Numbered from the stretch's first letter, positions 29,050 to 38,353 are shown. The stretch is 64,000 bases of DNA from Devosia indica (GCF_003056405.1 NZ_PYVZ01000014.1:1-64000); one strand, 5' to 3'. Notes: a model not told the origin generated them from the letters alone. A program made the numbers and translations.

Positions 29050-29718
29050 TCAATGCACCGGCGTCTCGCATTCGGCGAGGTTCTGCAGCCGGGGCAGGTC
29101 GCGAATGACGAAACAGCCGCGATCAGGCAGATCGATAATGCCACGAGTCTTCAGCTTGGTCATGTTCCGGCTGACCGTTTCAATGGTGAGGCCAAGATGG
29201 TCCGCGATGTCGGCGCGGCACATCGGCAGGCACACTCGCTGGTCATTCGCCTTCTTGCCGGTGCGAACAGCCAACGACACCAAGAAGCCAGCAATACGCT
29301 CCACAGCTGACTTCCTGCAAAGAAGAACTGATAGATCGTGCATGGAGGCGACTTCCGCTGCCGCCAGGTTGATCAATTTCTCTCCCAATTCGGGACGCGC
29401 TCGCATGGCGTCCTTCAGCTCGCCCCGGGCCGTCACTTGCACCCGTGCTGGCGTCAGGGCGTCGCAATCGAACCGATACGTATCGCCATGACCAAAGCCG
29501 ATGATGTCTCCGGGGTAGGCGAAGGCCACGACCTGCCGGCGACCGTCAGAGAAAACCTTGGTCGCACGGAACACGCCACTGACGACCTCGTAGAACGAGT
29601 CGGCGTCGTCGCCTTCGTGGAAAAGGATGGTCGTGGCACCAATCACCCGTCCAACCTCGCAAGACGCCGATCGAACAGCATTGCGGCCTTCGGGGGCGGT
29701 AAGGGGGAAGACGTACAT
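29050..29718 (-). CDS. fixK: FixK-type CRP/FNR-family transcription activator
   Basis: Regulator of 222 residues. The cAMP-receptor-like effector domain (about 15-125) has no N-terminal cysteine cluster, so it is not an iron-sulfur FNR. The HTH reads RADIADHLGLTIETVSRNMTKLK, with the E-xxSR contacts that recognise TTG-A/C boxes. I choose the start at 29718 because GGAG lies 8 bases upstream; an upstream start at 29757 lacks a ribosome site. A K-box (29785-29800) lies 67 bases upstream and the FxkR-like gene is divergent. Expected targets are the TTG-N8-CAA boxes seen in this window (ccoN, hemN, ubiTUV and others). Confidence 0.85.
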   Translation of the reverse strand: MYVFPLTAPEGRNAVRSASCEVGRVIGATTILFHEGDDADSFYEVVSGVFRATKVFSDGRRQVVAFAYPGDIIGFGHGDTYRFDCDALTPARVQVTARGELKDAMRARPELGEKLINLAAAEVASMHDLSVLLCRKSAVERIAGFLVSLAVRTGKKANDQRVCLPMCRADIADHLGLTIETVSRNMTKLKTRGIIDLPDRGCFVIRDLPRLQNLAECETPVH

Positions 29719-29784
29719 TGATTGGCTCCGCTCTGGTGACGAGACGGAATTGACCATGGCAATGTAATCGGCCTATCCGATGAT

Positions 29785-29800
29785 TGTAACAGATTGTAAC
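29785..29800 (-). promoter_or_regulatory. K-box: direct repeat GTTACA-N4-GTTACA upstream of fixK
   Basis: On the minus strand the sequence is GTTACAATCTGTTACA, an exact match to the direct repeat described, as I recall, as the FxkR-binding K-box ahead of Rhizobium etli fixKf. It sits in the 101-base gap between fixK and the divergent OmpR-type regulator gene, 67 bases from the chosen fixK start. Confidence 0.8.
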
Positions 29801-29819
29801 GGCGGACGGCCCCAGCCGC

Positions 29820-30533
29820 ATGAGCAACCAGCATATTCTAATCGTCGATGACGACCCTCAGGTCCGTCGAATGCTTCGCCGCTGCTTTGAGGGCGAAGGC
29901 TATGACGTCACCGAGGCTGCGACCGGGGATAGGATCGAGACCGCGGTGAACAAGGCAGATCTCGTGACGTTGGATCTCAACCTAGGACGAGAGGACGGCT
30001 TGGAAGTTGCCAGGCGAGTTCGACAAGTGTCAGACGTGCCCATCATCATGATCACCGGCAAGGGCGACATGATCGATCGCATCGTCGGGCTCGAAGTCGG
30101 CGCCGACGATTATATTCCCAAACCTTTTCACCTGCGCGAGGTGCTGGCTCGTGTTCGCAGCGTTCTTAGACGCAGTGGTAGTGGCAAGCCCAACAGTTTT
30201 GAAGATTCGACGGCGATTCCGATTCGCTTCGATGGTTTCGAACTTGATCCCGCGCGTCGAAGCCTCCGGGCACCGGGCGGGGAAGAACTCCCTCTGACCA
30301 CCGGCGAATTCGACCTCCTCGTTGTCTTCGCCAATCATCCTCATGCTGTTCTGGACCGGGACCGCATAATGGACCTGATGAAAGGTCACGACTGGGCCCC
30401 CAACGACCGCAGCATTGACAATCAAGTCGCGCGGCTACGCAAACTGATCGAGTCCGACACCCGCCACCCACGACTGATCAGGACTGTCCGGGGTGCTGGC
30501 TACAGCTTTACCCCAAGCCGACTAGAACGATAG
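29820..30533 (+). CDS. fxkR: OmpR/PhoB-family response regulator, FxkR-like
   Basis: Response regulator of 237 residues. The receiver domain has VDDDPQ, acceptor Asp in TLDLNLG, MITGKGD and IPKPFH. The winged-helix domain (about 135-232) ends in LIRTVRGAGYSF. It is divergent from fixK across a perfect K-box and abuts the hybrid FixL-like kinase gene tail to tail with no gap. In R. etli a hybrid FixL acts through the OmpR-type FxkR to switch on fixK; the gene set, regulator class and operator all match here, so FxkR is the best call. A generic OmpR regulator cannot be excluded from sequence alone. Confidence 0.82.
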   Translation: MSNQHILIVDDDPQVRRMLRRCFEGEGYDVTEAATGDRIETAVNKADLVTLDLNLGREDGLEVARRVRQVSDVPIIMITGKGDMIDRIVGLEVGADDYIPKPFHLREVLARVRSVLRRSGSGKPNSFEDSTAIPIRFDGFELDPARRSLRAPGGEELPLTTGEFDLLVVFANHPHAVLDRDRIMDLMKGHDWAPNDRSIDNQVARLRKLIESDTRHPRLIRTVRGAGYSFTPSRLER

Positions 30534-32081
30534 TCAATCTCGTTCCAGTGCGTTTGCGATTGCCTTGGCAAGATCAGCTTGCCTGTAGGGCTTGCTCAAT
30601 ACCTTGAGATGAGAGATGGCATCGGCATCGCGCCGCACCAGTTCGTCTGCATAGCCCGATGTCAGGAGCACGGGGAGATCGGGCCATTGCGTGGCGACCC
30701 GATGCGCCAGCTCGTAGCCGGAAAGGCCACCGGGCATCACGAGATCTGTGAAGACCAGATCGAGGGCCGCGCCACTGCTCAGGATGGCCAGCGCCTCATG
30801 CGCATCCCCTGCCACCAACGTCGCGTATCCCAATGTCTCCAGACGATTGACGGTCAGTCGGCGCACCCGGGAGTCGTCCTCCACCACAAGGATGGTCTTG
30901 CCGACCAGGGCGGGCTCGACGTCATCGATGGCATCGACCTGTTGTTCCGCAGAACCGTGACGGGGCAGGTAGATGTTGACGGTGGTCCCACGGCCGGGCT
31001 CGCTGTAGATCGTGGCGTGACCGCCCGATTGCTTTGCGAACCCATAGATCATGGAGAGCCCGAGTCCAGTCCCGCGACCTGTCTCCTTCGTCGTGAAGAA
31101 CGGTTCGAATGCCCGCTCGCGCACTTCTGGCGGCATTCCCTGCCCCGTATCCGCCACCGATAGACGAACATAGTCGCCGGGAGCTAAGCCATCGAGATCT
31201 TCGCTCATCGGCGCATCGACGGTCACATTGCTCGTCTCAATGATCAAGCGACCGCCGCCGGGCATCGCATCTCTGGCGTTGACCGAAAGGTTGACCAGAG
31301 CGCTTTCCACCTGAGACGGGTCAATGCGCGTCGACCACAGGCGCGGCGTCAGAGCATTGGAGAGTGAGATGGTCGACCCCATGGTGCGGTGCAGCATGTC
31401 GGTCAGGCCGAGCACGAAATCGTTCAGATTGACGACTTCTGGCTCAAGATGCGAGCGACGGGCGAAAGCCAGCAGGCGGGCCGTCAACCGCGCACCGAGA
31501 TCCGCCGCCTCCAATGCTTCCGTCGCCAACTCCCGCTGACCCGTCGTCGTGAGCTTGGCCTCCAGCATCTCCAGATTGCCGATGATGACAGTCAGCAGGT
31601 TATTGAAGTCATGGGCAATGCCACCAGTGAGCTGACCCATTGCTTCCATCTTGTTCGCATGACGCAAAGCTTGTTCAGTCGCCTTCTGGTTCGAAAGGTC
31701 GTGAATTACGCCCGTGAAGTGCATTCGGCCGTCCATTTCGAACTCGCTGACCGCAAGATGCATCGGGAAGGTCGAGCCGTCCTGCCGTCGCCCCGTGACC
31801 TCCCGCCCGATTCCGATGATCTTGCGCGCTCCTGTGCTCCGGTAGTTGGCGATATAGCCATCATGAGCAGAGTGATACGGCTCGGGCATCAGGAAGTGCA
31901 CGTTCCGCCCAAGGAATTCGCTTTCTGGATAGCCAAAAAGGCGAGCTGCTGCCGGATTCACTGTGGTTATGATGCCCGCGCCATCAATAGTGATGATGGC
32001 GTCGACGGCCGATTCAAGCATTGCCTGGAGCTTGCGGGCCTGACCGAGAAGGGCGGTGTGGTCTGGATCAGAAGAAATCAC
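30534..32081 (-). CDS. fixL: Hybrid FixL-like haem-PAS oxygen-sensor histidine kinase with receiver domain
   Basis: Soluble kinase of about 515 residues. The PAS domain (about 15-140) closely matches the FixL haem pocket: proximal His73 in SAHDGYI and Arg93 in IIGIGRE, 20 residues apart as in Bradyrhizobium FixL His200/Arg220. It is followed by HisKA ([11 protein letters not shown]), HATPase ([23 protein letters not shown]) and a C-terminal receiver ([26 protein letters not shown]). GTG at 32081 is chosen because an upstream TTG at 32156 abuts a terminator stem. There is no membrane segment. It is expected to be active at low O2 and to signal to the adjacent OmpR-type regulator. Confidence 0.86.
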   Translation of the reverse strand: MISSDPDHTALLGQARKLQAMLESAVDAIITIDGAGIITTVNPAAARLFGYPESEFLGRNVHFLMPEPYHSAHDGYIANYRSTGARKIIGIGREVTGRRQDGSTFPMHLAVSEFEMDGRMHFTGVIHDLSNQKATEQALRHANKMEAMGQLTGGIAHDFNNLLTVIIGNLEMLEAKLTTTGQRELATEALEAADLGARLTARLLAFARRSHLEPEVVNLNDFVLGLTDMLHRTMGSTISLSNALTPRLWSTRIDPSQVESALVNLSVNARDAMPGGGRLIIETSNVTVDAPMSEDLDGLAPGDYVRLSVADTGQGMPPEVRERAFEPFFTTKETGRGTGLGLSMIYGFAKQSGGHATIYSEPGRGTTVNIYLPRHGSAEQQVDAIDDVEPALVGKTILVVEDDSRVRRLTVNRLETLGYATLVAGDAHEALAILSSGAALDLVFTDLVMPGGLSGYELAHRVATQWPDLPVLLTSGYADELVRRDADAISHLKVLSKPYRQADLAKAIANALERD

Positions 32082-32157
32082 GGTGCTTTCGAGCCAACAA
32101 ATTCGATAGGTCCAGCCTACCCTGTTTCGCTCGATCACCAATAGTGTCGGGCACAAA

Positions 32158-32189
32158 AATGCCCTTTCACCCGGAGGCGAAAGGGCATT
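32158..32189 (-). terminator. Rho-independent terminator of the pseudoazurin gene
   Basis: A perfect stem (ATGCCCTTTC with GAAAGGGCAT, 32159-32168 and 32179-32188) has a 10-base loop and is followed on the minus strand by a run of T. It lies 38 bases after the pseudoazurin stop and separates it from the FixL-like kinase gene. Confidence 0.9.
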
Positions 32190-32226
32190 CGAATATTTCC
32201 GACTCTAGACTATCGTCGGGCGTCGC

Positions 32227-32670
32227 TCAGATGCCGAGCCCGGCATAGGCGGCGTCGAGACGCTCCTGCGCCTTATTTGGCACCTTGACCCCCTTGGCAG
32301 CATCAAGATTTGGGAGCTCGTCGCCCACGGCGATCGCACCAACCATGCCCATGGCGAAGTGCGGGGTGCACTTGAAGCCATAGAGGCCGGGAACGTCGAA
32401 GGTCACCTTGAACTCTTCGTTGACCTTGCTCTTGAAGGCCTCGACGCCCTCCGGGAGCATGTCCTTGATGTTCTCGACATTGTGGCTCTTGTCGGTGGGG
32501 ATGAAGGTCACCGTGTCTCCGGGCTGGATAGCGAGGAAATTCGGCTCGAAGACCATGGTCCCGGCCTCGCCCTTGTTCAACATGTGGATCTCGTAGTCCG
32601 CGGCGAAGGCAGGGGCCGCCAGGCCTCCCAGAGCGACCAGGGTCATGAGGGTGGTAGCAATTGCGCGCAT
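32227..32670 (-). CDS. Pseudoazurin, periplasmic blue copper electron carrier
   Basis: Periplasmic cupredoxin of 147 residues that donates electrons to copper nitrite reductase. The start at 32670 follows AAGGAG; an 18-base longer frame lacks one. A signal peptide ends at AFAA (about 24). Type 1 copper ligands are H63, C101, H104 and M109 ([16 protein letters not shown]). It is divergent from nirK, with two FNR/NnrR-type boxes between them, as expected for a donor-acceptor pair under common control. The protein length fits pseudoazurins (about 123 mature residues). Confidence 0.95.
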   Translation of the reverse strand: MRAIATTLMTLVALGGLAAPAFAADYEIHMLNKGEAGTMVFEPNFLAIQPGDTVTFIPTDKSHNVENIKDMLPEGVEAFKSKVNEEFKVTFDVPGLYGFKCTPHFAMGMVGAIAVGDELPNLDAAKGVKVPNKAQERLDAAYAGLGI

Positions 32671-32741
32671 CGGGGTTCTCCTTGGCAAATGGGTCGGCTG
32701 ACCCGTTGGCGTCGTTCTAGGCGCACCAGGATTTGCGGTCT

Positions 32742-32755
32742 TTGATCCGGGTCAA
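32742..32755. promoter_or_regulatory. FNR/NnrR-type box for pseudoazurin (or both divergent genes)
   Basis: TTGATCCGGGTCAA, centred about 78 bases ahead of the pseudoazurin start at 32670. Nine of ten conserved positions match TTGAT-N4-ATCAA. Confidence 0.75.
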
Positions 32756-32797
32756 ATATTGCGGGCCGCGCCTGCGACAAAAACTCCCACCGCTTAT

Positions 32798-32811
32798 TTG
32801 TCCTCGATCAA
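32798..32811 (+). promoter_or_regulatory. FNR/NnrR-type box upstream of nirK
   Basis: TTGTCCTCGATCAA (reverse complement TTGATCGAGGACAA), 77 bases ahead of the nirK ATG. It is almost identical to the hemN box in inverted orientation. Confidence 0.7.
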
Positions 32812-32887
32812 TGAAGGCTGGTCAGGACAGGCGTAGACCCAGCAGCGACGGAACAAGACATGTTGTTCCTGACCATGGAGAAGAACA

Positions 32888-34015
32888 ATGACCAAAAACA
32901 CCATGCTTTCGCGGCGCGCTTTACTTGCTGGCGCAGCAGCCATTGGTGCAACCGCACAGTTGACGGCCATGGTTGCCACGACTGCACAAGAAGTCGCCGC
33001 AGCGATTCCGGCAGTTGACGTCAACACGTTGGAAAGGGTCAAGGTCGACCTGGTCGCTCCGCCTTTCGTTCATGCGCATGAGCAGGTCGCAGCCGGCGCC
33101 CCCAAGATCGTCGAATTCACAATGACGATCGAAGAGAAGCGGCACGAGGTCGAGGATGGTGTCGAACTCTGGGCGATGACCTTCGACGGCTCGGTGCCCG
33201 GACCGATGATGGTGGTGCACGAGGGCGACTATGTCGAATTGACCCTGATCAATCCTGACACCAATCTCATGCCGCACAACATCGACTTCCACTCGGCCAC
33301 CGGTGCATTGGGCGGCGCTGCCCTCACCAACGTCAATCCGGGCGAGAAAGCGGTCTTGCGCTTCAAGGCCACCAAGGCAGGCGTTTTCGTCTACCATTGC
33401 GCACCGGAAGGGATGGTGCCATGGCACGTGACCTCGGGCATGAACGGGGCCATCATGGTCCTGCCACGCGAGGGCCTCAAGGACGGCAAGGGCAATCCGA
33501 TCGTCTATGATCGTGCATACTACGTCGGCGAGCAGGACTTCTATGTCCCCAAGGATGCGGACGGCAACTACAAGACGTACGAGAGCATTGGCGACGGCTA
33601 CGCAGACGCCGTGGAAGCCATGCGCACGCTCGTCCCGAGCCACATCGTCTTCAACGGCAAGGTGGGTGCGCTCACCGGAGACAACGCTCTAAAGGCAAAC
33701 GTGGGGGAAACGGTTCTGATCCTGCATTCGCAGGCCAACCGCGACACGCGCCCGCACCTGATCGGCGGTCATGGCGATTTCGTCTGGCCCACCGGGAAGT
33801 TCCACACGCCGCCCGATGTCGACCAGGAGACCTGGTTCATCCCCGGCGGCACGGCGGGCGCGGCGGTCTATACGTTCCACCAGCCCGGCGTCTACGCCTA
33901 CGTCAACCACAACCTGATCGAGGCCTTCGAGTTCGGCGCGGCCGGACACCTGGTGGTCGAGGGCGAGTGGAATGATGACCTGATGACCAGTGTCCTGGCA
34001 CCCACGCCGCTGTGA
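32888..34015 (+). CDS. nirK: Copper-containing nitrite reductase (NO-forming)
   Basis: Periplasmic enzyme of 375 residues that reduces nitrite to nitric oxide, the defining step of denitrification. The N-terminus has a Tat signal ([11 protein letters not shown]). Type 1 copper ligands are H130, C171, H180 and M185, and type 2 ligands include H135 and H170, with the catalytic Asp at D133 ([20 protein letters not shown]). Length and motifs fit class I NirK. The ATG follows GGAGAAGAACA. It is followed by nirV and divergent from pseudoazurin. The NO produced would be the signal for the NnrR-type regulators downstream. Confidence 0.97.
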   Translation: MTKNTMLSRRALLAGAAAIGATAQLTAMVATTAQEVAAAIPAVDVNTLERVKVDLVAPPFVHAHEQVAAGAPKIVEFTMTIEEKRHEVEDGVELWAMTFDGSVPGPMMVVHEGDYVELTLINPDTNLMPHNIDFHSATGALGGAALTNVNPGEKAVLRFKATKAGVFVYHCAPEGMVPWHVTSGMNGAIMVLPREGLKDGKGNPIVYDRAYYVGEQDFYVPKDADGNYKTYESIGDGYADAVEAMRTLVPSHIVFNGKVGALTGDNALKANVGETVLILHSQANRDTRPHLIGGHGDFVWPTGKFHTPPDVDQETWFIPGGTAGAAVYTFHQPGVYAYVNHNLIEAFEFGAAGHLVVEGEWNDDLMTSVLAPTPL

Positions 34016-34026
34016 CAACGGATCAA

Positions 34027-34050
34027 GCGAAGCGGCAAATGCCGCTTCGC
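34027..34050 (+). terminator. Strong hairpin between nirK and nirV
   Basis: Perfect 10-bp stem (GCGAAGCGGC/GCCGCTTCGC) with a 4-base loop, 11 bases after the nirK stop. No U-run follows, so it may stabilise the nirK transcript 3' end or partly terminate it rather than being a full terminator. Confidence 0.6.
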
Positions 34051-34105
34051 ATACCCCTTGCCGGTTCCTAACCCCCTTAGCACCGGCACCGTCCTGGAGG
34101 CGAAA

Positions 34106-34999
34106 ATGACTGTCCATGCTGTCCAACCAAAGGACCTGACACCACTCATCCTGCCGGCGGCACTGCTCGCATTGGCACTGAGTACCCTGGCCGTTCAACT
34201 CGCACCAACACTGCCAGATGTGTTCCGTTCCAGCGGCATCATACTCCCTGCCACGGTCACTCTGCCTCCGGGACACCTTACCTACCGCGCCGAGGGGCAT
34301 TTCCTCCGGGACAATGTCCCGATGGACGCGCCAATCACGACGGTGGCCTTCGCGCGGCCGCTCGAAATCATGCAGTATCAGGTGAGCGTCGAGGACTATG
34401 CACGCTGCGTGGCCGACAATGCCTGTGCTCCTGCCCTGAACCCCGGTCTCGATGGTACGCCCGTTACCGGTGTGAGTTATCAGGACGCCGTCGACTATGC
34501 GACTTGGATGAGCACGGTCACGAATGAAACGTGGGCCCTCCCAACCGACGCCGAATGGGCCTACGCCGCAGCCGAGCGCTTCGAGGATGACGCCGTCGGA
34601 CTTGCGGACAACCCCGCTAATCCCGCCCTTCGCTGGATAGCCAACTACCGGGCCGAAGCGGCGCGCAACCGCACCGCCGACCCGGACCCTCGCCCACTGG
34701 GTGGGTTCGGAGCCAACAGCAACGGCATCATGGACATGTCGGGCAATGTATGGGAATGGACCGACACGTGCCACCGCAGAGTTCATGTCGATGCTGCAGG
34801 AAACGTCGTCAGCGAACAACCCGCCTGCACGATCCGTGTGCTCGAAGGCAAACATCGGGCTGCGACCAGCTTTTTCATCCGGGACGCCAAGAGCGGCGGT
34901 TGCTCGGTGGGCATTCCTCCCGACAACCTGGGTTTTCGCCTGGTCAGGCGCCCGAGTTGGCACGAAAGCCTGATTCGGCGCTTCTTTCCCAACCAATAG
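34106..34999 (+). CDS. nirV: NirV, FGE-sulfatase-domain protein of the nirK operon
   Basis: Protein of 297 residues with an N-terminal membrane helix (about 12-32), so probably anchored and facing the periplasm. The SUMF1/formylglycine-generating-like domain shows VSYQDAVDYATWMS, ALPTDAEWAYAA, SGNVWEWTD and NLGFRLVRR. The ATG at 34106 is supported by CTGGAGG. NirV proteins accompany nirK in many alphaproteobacteria; a role in nitrite reductase maturation has been proposed but the activity is not settled. The position directly after nirK supports the call. Confidence 0.9.
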   Translation: MTVHAVQPKDLTPLILPAALLALALSTLAVQLAPTLPDVFRSSGIILPATVTLPPGHLTYRAEGHFLRDNVPMDAPITTVAFARPLEIMQYQVSVEDYARCVADNACAPALNPGLDGTPVTGVSYQDAVDYATWMSTVTNETWALPTDAEWAYAAAERFEDDAVGLADNPANPALRWIANYRAEAARNRTADPDPRPLGGFGANSNGIMDMSGNVWEWTDTCHRRVHVDAAGNVVSEQPACTIRVLEGKHRAATSFFIRDAKSGGCSVGIPPDNLGFRLVRRPSWHESLIRRFFPNQ

Positions 35000-35107
35000 T
35001 TTCGGGTCAACAGGGTCCAGCCCGAGCCTCGGGTGCGACACCGGAACGGTATCGTCCATTGGCGTTTTGTTGTATGCCCAGCCTATCGCCAATCGGGAAA
35101 CAGTATC

Positions 35108-35812
35108 GTGGCCGATATCGACCGAAGTCTGGTTCGGAGCCTGCCGCTATTTGCGAATATGGCAGATGCAGAACTCGATCGCCTGCTCGCTCGCGCCAGC
35201 ATGCGCCGCGTCACCATAGGCGAAGCCGTATTCGAACAGGGGCAAAAGGCCAGCCAATTCTATCTGTTATTGCACGGACGCCTCAAGGTCACCCAGGTCA
35301 CGCCCGAAGGGCAGCAGATTATTGTGCGCGTCGTGCATCCTGGCGACCTGTTCGGCTTTGCCCAAGCCCTGCAACGTGATGACTACCCCGGAACACCCAT
35401 CGCCGCTGCCGAAAGTGTGGTCATGTGCTGGCCCAATGAGGTTTGGGGCAATATCGTCGAGCAGAATCCACATCTCGCGGTTAACGCGATGCGCACCATT
35501 GGGCAGCGTCTTCAGGAGGCCCACACGCGTATACGCGAAATGTCCACCGAGGAAGTTGAACGCCGCGTCGCCCATGCGGTGCTGCGCCTCATGGAACAGG
35601 CGGGACGCCGGGAGGAGGACGGAATCCACATCGACTTTCCATTAAGCCGCCAGGATGTGGCTGAGTTGACCGGCACGACACTTCACACCGTGTCTCGCCT
35701 GTTCAGCGCATGGGAAAGCCGGGGAATCGTCAAGGGTGGTCGGCAAAAGTTGCTGGTCCGAGACAAGGCACGGCTTGAAGCCATGGCCGACGGCAACGCT
35801 GCCGACAACTGA
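35108..35812 (+). CDS. NnrR/Dnr-type CRP/FNR-family regulator, copy 1
   Basis: Transcription factor of about 234 residues, probably responding to nitric oxide. The CRP-like sensor domain (about 5-125, with FGFAQALQRDDYPGTP) is followed by an HTH with SRQDVAELTGTTLHTVSRLFSAWESRGIV. There is no cysteine cluster, so it is not an O2-labile FNR. GTG at 35108 is preferred; the longer frame from 35033 is possible. A close paralogue follows 182 bases downstream. The HTH core lacks the usual E before xxSR (LHTVSR), which may shift box preference. It lies between nirV and nnrS, the usual place for nnrR. Confidence 0.82.
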   Translation: MADIDRSLVRSLPLFANMADAELDRLLARASMRRVTIGEAVFEQGQKASQFYLLLHGRLKVTQVTPEGQQIIVRVVHPGDLFGFAQALQRDDYPGTPIAAAESVVMCWPNEVWGNIVEQNPHLAVNAMRTIGQRLQEAHTRIREMSTEEVERRVAHAVLRLMEQAGRREEDGIHIDFPLSRQDVAELTGTTLHTVSRLFSAWESRGIVKGGRQKLLVRDKARLEAMADGNAADN

Positions 35813-35994
35813 CGCTGGTTTGCTCGACCGCAAGGAATGAGCATTTTGGGCCGGATACGGTATGGGTCGACCTGCTGAGGAGCCAGCGAGGAACCAGATG
35901 TCAACACCCGTAGGTTCGGCCATTGTGACGTTGCCATATTGGTTCAGCTGCACGTCCGGCCAGGAGGTGTCTGGGGACAGCATGGCTCATTCCG

Positions 35995-36753
35995 ATGACC
36001 TTTGACGAATTCGTCGGGCAGTTGGAATGGAGCGACAGCGCACTGGTCGGCATCGACTGGCAACAGATACGAACCTTGCCACTCTTCGCCGAAATGCCCA
36101 CTCTCGAACTAGAGCAACTCCTGATGTCCGGAAGTGTGCGCCAGATTTACACCGGTCAGAAGGTTTTCCGTCAGGGGCAGGTTGCAGAAGAGTTCTTTCT
36201 GCTCATCGATGGCCGATTAAAGGTAACGCAGACAACTGCCGAAGGACGGCACATACTTGTCCGCGTCGTTCATCCCGGCGACCTTTTTGGCTTCGCGCCT
36301 GCGCTGCAAAGGCATGATTATCCGGGAACATCAGTAGCAGCCGCCAAAAGCCTCATCCTGTGCTGGCCCAATGCGGTTTGGACCAGCATGATCGAAACGA
36401 ATGCACGCCTCGCCACCAACGCAATGAAAGCCATCGGTCAACGCCTGCAGGAAGCCCATGCCCGCATCCGCGAAATATCGACCGAAAATGTCGAGCGGCG
36501 CCTTGCCCATGCGATCCTTCGTCTGGCCGAACAGGCGGGGCAGGAAGATGGCAACGGAATTCGGCTCGACCTGATTCTCACGCGACTGGACCTTGCTGCC
36601 CTGACTTCCACAACACAACATTCGGTATCGCGCCTGTTAAGTGCGTGGGAGAGCCAAGGCATCGTGGAAAGTGGGCGCCAAAAACTGCGCGTGCTCGACA
36701 AGGCGCGCCTACAGGCGCTTGCCGACGGCCAGAGCTGGGACAATTCGGATTAA
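35995..36753 (+). CDS. NnrR/Dnr-type CRP/FNR-family regulator, copy 2
   Basis: Paralogue of the preceding regulator, 252 residues, with matching segments throughout (GRLKVTQTTAEGRHILVRVVHPGDLFGFAPALQ and RLLSAWESQGIV). It has an extra N-terminal 20 residues. Its recognition helix reads TSTTQHSVSRLLS, different from copy 1, so the two may bind different boxes or compete. No cysteine cluster is present. It is followed at its stop codon by an NnrR-type box and then nnrS. The tandem pair is a lineage duplication. Confidence 0.82.
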   Translation: MTFDEFVGQLEWSDSALVGIDWQQIRTLPLFAEMPTLELEQLLMSGSVRQIYTGQKVFRQGQVAEEFFLLIDGRLKVTQTTAEGRHILVRVVHPGDLFGFAPALQRHDYPGTSVAAAKSLILCWPNAVWTSMIETNARLATNAMKAIGQRLQEAHARIREISTENVERRLAHAILRLAEQAGQEDGNGIRLDLILTRLDLAALTSTTQHSVSRLLSAWESQGIVESGRQKLRVLDKARLQALADGQSWDNSD

Positions 36754-36767
36754 TTGCGCCAGAACAA
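36754..36767 (+). promoter_or_regulatory. NnrR-type box upstream of nnrS
   Basis: TTGCGCCAGAACAA, directly after the stop codon of the second NnrR-type gene and 58 bases ahead of the nnrS ATG. It has the TTGC-N6-ACAA form, also seen (inverted) at 40598-40611. Confidence 0.65.
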
Positions 36768-36824
36768 TGATGGGGCGCTCTCGGATCGGTAAGCGGAACG
36801 GATCGACTTGCTCCATGGTGCCAC

Positions 36825-38036
36825 ATGAATGAAACACATCCAATCAAGCGCACGCCCGTACCACGCGGAATAGCGCATACTGGACCAGTGATTCTGGCCT
36901 ATGGTTTCCGCCCCTTTTTCTTGGCAGCCGGCATCTGGGCCGTCGTGGCCATGGGTCTTTGGATCGTGTGCCTCATGACCGGTTTCCCGATAGGGTCCGG
37001 CTATGGTGGTGCTGCCTGGCATGCCCATGAAATGCTCTTTGGTTACACGAGCGCAGCCCTGGCCGGGTTCTTGCTGACCGCCATTCCCAACTGGACCGGA
37101 AGATTGCCGGTCTCCGGAACTCCGCTAGCTATCCTGTTCGCCGTCTGGTTGGCAGGCCGATTTGTCCTCATCCGGCCGGATCTCTTCGGGGTGGGATGGG
37201 CAGTCGGTGTCGACATTCTGTTTCTGCCCCTCCTCTTTGCAATCTGTCTGCGCGAGGTGATTGCCGGCCGCAAGTGGCGCGATCTCAAGGTTTTGGCGGC
37301 CGTCCTTGCCTTGGCAGTCGCCAATGCCAGCTACCACGCCTTGATTGTTTGGAGCGCTGATACCGGGCTTGCCAACCGCCTGGCGGTCGCTGCCTATATC
37401 ATGCTGATTGGCATTATCGGGGGGCGAGTCGTGCCCAGCTTCACCCGCAACTGGCTGGCCAGGCGGCATGTCATAAATCTGCCTGCCCCCTATGATCGCC
37501 TCGACTCTCTGGCGCTCCTGACCGCGCTTGCAGGCTTGGGTCTTTGGGTTGTTTGGCCGACCCACCTTGTAACGGTGATTGTCTGCATCGTGGCGGGCGC
37601 GCTTCATGCGATGCGTCTGGCACGCTGGCAGAGCTGGCAGACCGCCGAAGAGCGATTGGTCCTTGTGCTGCATCTGGCATACGCTGCTGTCCCTCTTGGC
37701 TTCTTCGCCATAGCCCTGGCACCCTCGGGACTGCTCGACGCCACATCCGCCCTTCATGTCTTCACCGTTGGCGCGATCGGCCTGATGACACTGGCGATCA
37801 TGAGCCGGGCGACGCGTGGCCATACCGGCATGCCCCTAACAGCACCGCCGCTCACCGCCGCCAGCTATGGCTTTCTTGTCATCGGTGCGGTACTGCGGCC
37901 TGGCGCCATGCTGGTTCCGGATCACTACATGACCCTTGTCGCCATCAGCGGCCTGTGCTGGATGGCGGCCTTCCTGCTCTATCTGGTCGAATACGCCCCT
38001 GCTCTGCTGACGCGTCGCAAGCCACGGCCCGAATAG
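36825..38036 (+). CDS. nnrS: NnrS family haem-copper membrane protein
   Basis: Polytopic inner-membrane protein of 403 residues with about 12 helices. The conserved WHAHEMLFGY motif (65-74) and GGRVVPSFTRNW, HVFTVGAIGLMTLAIMSRATRGHTG are diagnostic for NnrS. NnrS is a haem- and copper-containing protein of NO-producing bacteria, linked to protection of metabolism against NO. Its position after nnrR genes and an NnrR-type box fits. A second, truncated NnrS is fused to an ABC ATPase at 55593-57146. Confidence 0.95.
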   Translation: MNETHPIKRTPVPRGIAHTGPVILAYGFRPFFLAAGIWAVVAMGLWIVCLMTGFPIGSGYGGAAWHAHEMLFGYTSAALAGFLLTAIPNWTGRLPVSGTPLAILFAVWLAGRFVLIRPDLFGVGWAVGVDILFLPLLFAICLREVIAGRKWRDLKVLAAVLALAVANASYHALIVWSADTGLANRLAVAAYIMLIGIIGGRVVPSFTRNWLARRHVINLPAPYDRLDSLALLTALAGLGLWVVWPTHLVTVIVCIVAGALHAMRLARWQSWQTAEERLVLVLHLAYAAVPLGFFAIALAPSGLLDATSALHVFTVGAIGLMTLAIMSRATRGHTGMPLTAPPLTAASYGFLVIGAVLRPGAMLVPDHYMTLVAISGLCWMAAFLLYLVEYAPALLTRRKPRPE

Positions 38037-38041
38037 GCGTT

Positions 38042-38353
38042 TCAGAACCGGATGGCGATCTCTGGCGCCATACGATCCGGCGTCCAAGGCGGATCGTAGG
38101 TTAGTTCAACTTCAACCTTTTCCACGCCGTCAACGGTGCCAGCCGCGGCTGCGACTGCTTCCTGCAGGAACGCGCTGGCCGGGCAGAATCGGGCCGTGGT
38201 TGTCATCAGAATGTCTACCTTCCCGGCGTCCCCGACATCAATATCGTACACCATGCCCAGGTCGACGATGTTGTGTCCCAGTTCTGGGTCGATGACCGTC
38301 CGCAATGCAGCGCGTATATCGGCTTCGATGTGCATTCTTGGGGTTGGCGTCAT
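38042..38353 (-). CDS. DUF59/MIP18-family metal-sulfur cluster assembly factor
   Basis: Cytoplasmic protein of 103 residues of the SufT/PaaD-like DUF59 family, with DPELGHNIVDLGMVYDI and the conserved Cys in ARFCPAS. Such proteins help iron-sulfur cluster delivery; versions in denitrification clusters are common but their clients are not known. It is last in a four-gene leftward operon and its start overlaps the preceding DUF2249 gene by 4 bases (ATGA). It ends 5 bases from the convergent nnrS end. Confidence 0.88.
   Translation of the reverse strand: MTPTPRMHIEADIRAALRTVIDPELGHNIVDLGMVYDIDVGDAGKVDILMTTTARFCPASAFLQEAVAAAAGTVDGVEKVEVELTYDPPWTPDRMAPEIAIRF

Noticed and set aside
33689..35092. 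Minus-strand open frame of 467 codons over nirK and nirV
   Set aside because: Shadow of two well-defined genes; composition is typical of an antisense frame in GC-rich DNA.
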